Shown: one piece after another, positions 5,762-5,874 of the stretch
Position numbering within the stretch: the stretch's first letter is position 1
Layout of the letters: every line of letters begins with the position of its first letter
DNA from: Acidimicrobiia bacterium
Lineage (GTDB): Bacteria > Actinomycetota > Acidimicrobiia > Acidimicrobiales > Ilumatobacteraceae
Direction: 5' to 3'
NCBI GenBank assembly: GCA_013821025.1
Contig: JACDHN010000179.1
Span: forward strand, 1-5,874
DNA length: 5,874 bases
Notes under the pieces: generated by a model
Database searches by the model: none
Seen by the model: only the letters and a program-made list of their open reading frames with translations
What the model was told of the DNA's origin: nothing
Made by a program: the position numbers and the translations under genes

Positions 5762-5874
5762 ATGAGCGAACAAGACGACGACATCGATCTGGCGAGCCTG
5801 GACGACGATGAGCTCGCCAAGCAGATGCACGACGACCTCTACGACGGCCTCGCAGACGAGATCGTCGACGGCAC
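5762..5874 (+). CDS. Probable B12-binding corrinoid protein (MtbC/MttC-like), N-terminal fragment, cut by window edge
   Basis: Only 37 full codons are visible before the window ends. The peptide is extremely acidic: 15 of 37 residues are Asp or Glu. It reads MSEQDDDIDLASL, then DDDELAKQMHDDLYDGL, then ADEIVDG. The block (Q/K)QMHDDLYDGL followed by an acidic helix and DG(T) resembles, from memory, the start of corrinoid proteins annotated as trimethylamine or methyltransferase corrinoid proteins in aerobic bacteria. There a helical cap precedes the B12-binding DxHxxG domain, but that domain would lie beyond the edge, so the assignment is tentative. Such proteins accept methyl groups from MttB-superfamily methyltransferases acting on methylamines or glycine betaine, which fits the importer and BetA next door. 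The ATG at 5762 is preferred. In-frame ATGs at 5717 and 5723 exist, but the intervening codons often end in A or T, unlike the coding sequence around them. There is no clear Shine-Dalgarno sequence. Confidence 0.6.
   Translation, partial: MSEQDDDIDLASLDDDELAKQMHDDLYDGLADEIVDG

Overview
The window is GC-rich, with strongly GC-biased third codon positions. It looks like a high-GC actinobacterial-type genome, possibly an Acidimicrobiia-like lineage. That placement is only an inference: no taxonomic marker is present, and comparable gene sets occur in marine Alphaproteobacteria. The absence of clear Shine-Dalgarno sequences, and a -10-like hexamer placed just upstream of a start codon, fit an actinomycete-type, partly leaderless transcription style.

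Layout. Positions 3964 to 1, on the minus strand, hold a compact three-gene ABC importer operon of the glycine betaine/proline (ProVWX/OpuA) type. It runs ATPase (2882-3964), double-length permease (921-2882), then lipoprotein substrate-binding protein (924 down to the left edge, C-terminus cut off). The genes overlap by 1 nt (TGATG) and 4 nt (ATGA), so translational coupling is likely. The permease is two complete ProW-like halves fused in one 653-residue chain. A 69-bp divergent spacer (3965-4033) carries a 7-8-7 inverted repeat and a 12-bp perfect palindrome. On the plus strand follow a full-length BetA-type choline dehydrogenase of the GMC family (4034-5707), a 54-bp gap rich in dyad symmetry, and the first 37 codons of a very acidic protein (5762 to the right edge). 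The N-terminus of that protein resembles B12-binding corrinoid proteins of the MtbC/MttC type.

How the genes fit together (inference). The importer would bring in a quaternary amine such as glycine betaine, choline or a relative. BetA would oxidise choline to betaine aldehyde. If the right-hand gene is a corrinoid protein, a B12-dependent methyltransferase system would then demethylate betaine or another methylamine for carbon, nitrogen or C1 units. The module therefore looks catabolic rather than purely osmoprotective. No betB aldehyde dehydrogenase, BetI-type regulator or methyltransferase gene is visible inside the window.

No RNA genes, CRISPR arrays, insertion sequences or attachment sites were recognised. 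No gene-free stretch exceeds 69 bp. The gene families are known, so the points worth a second look are the fused permease, the shortened CBS region of the ATPase, the dyads in the two spacers, and the edge gene.
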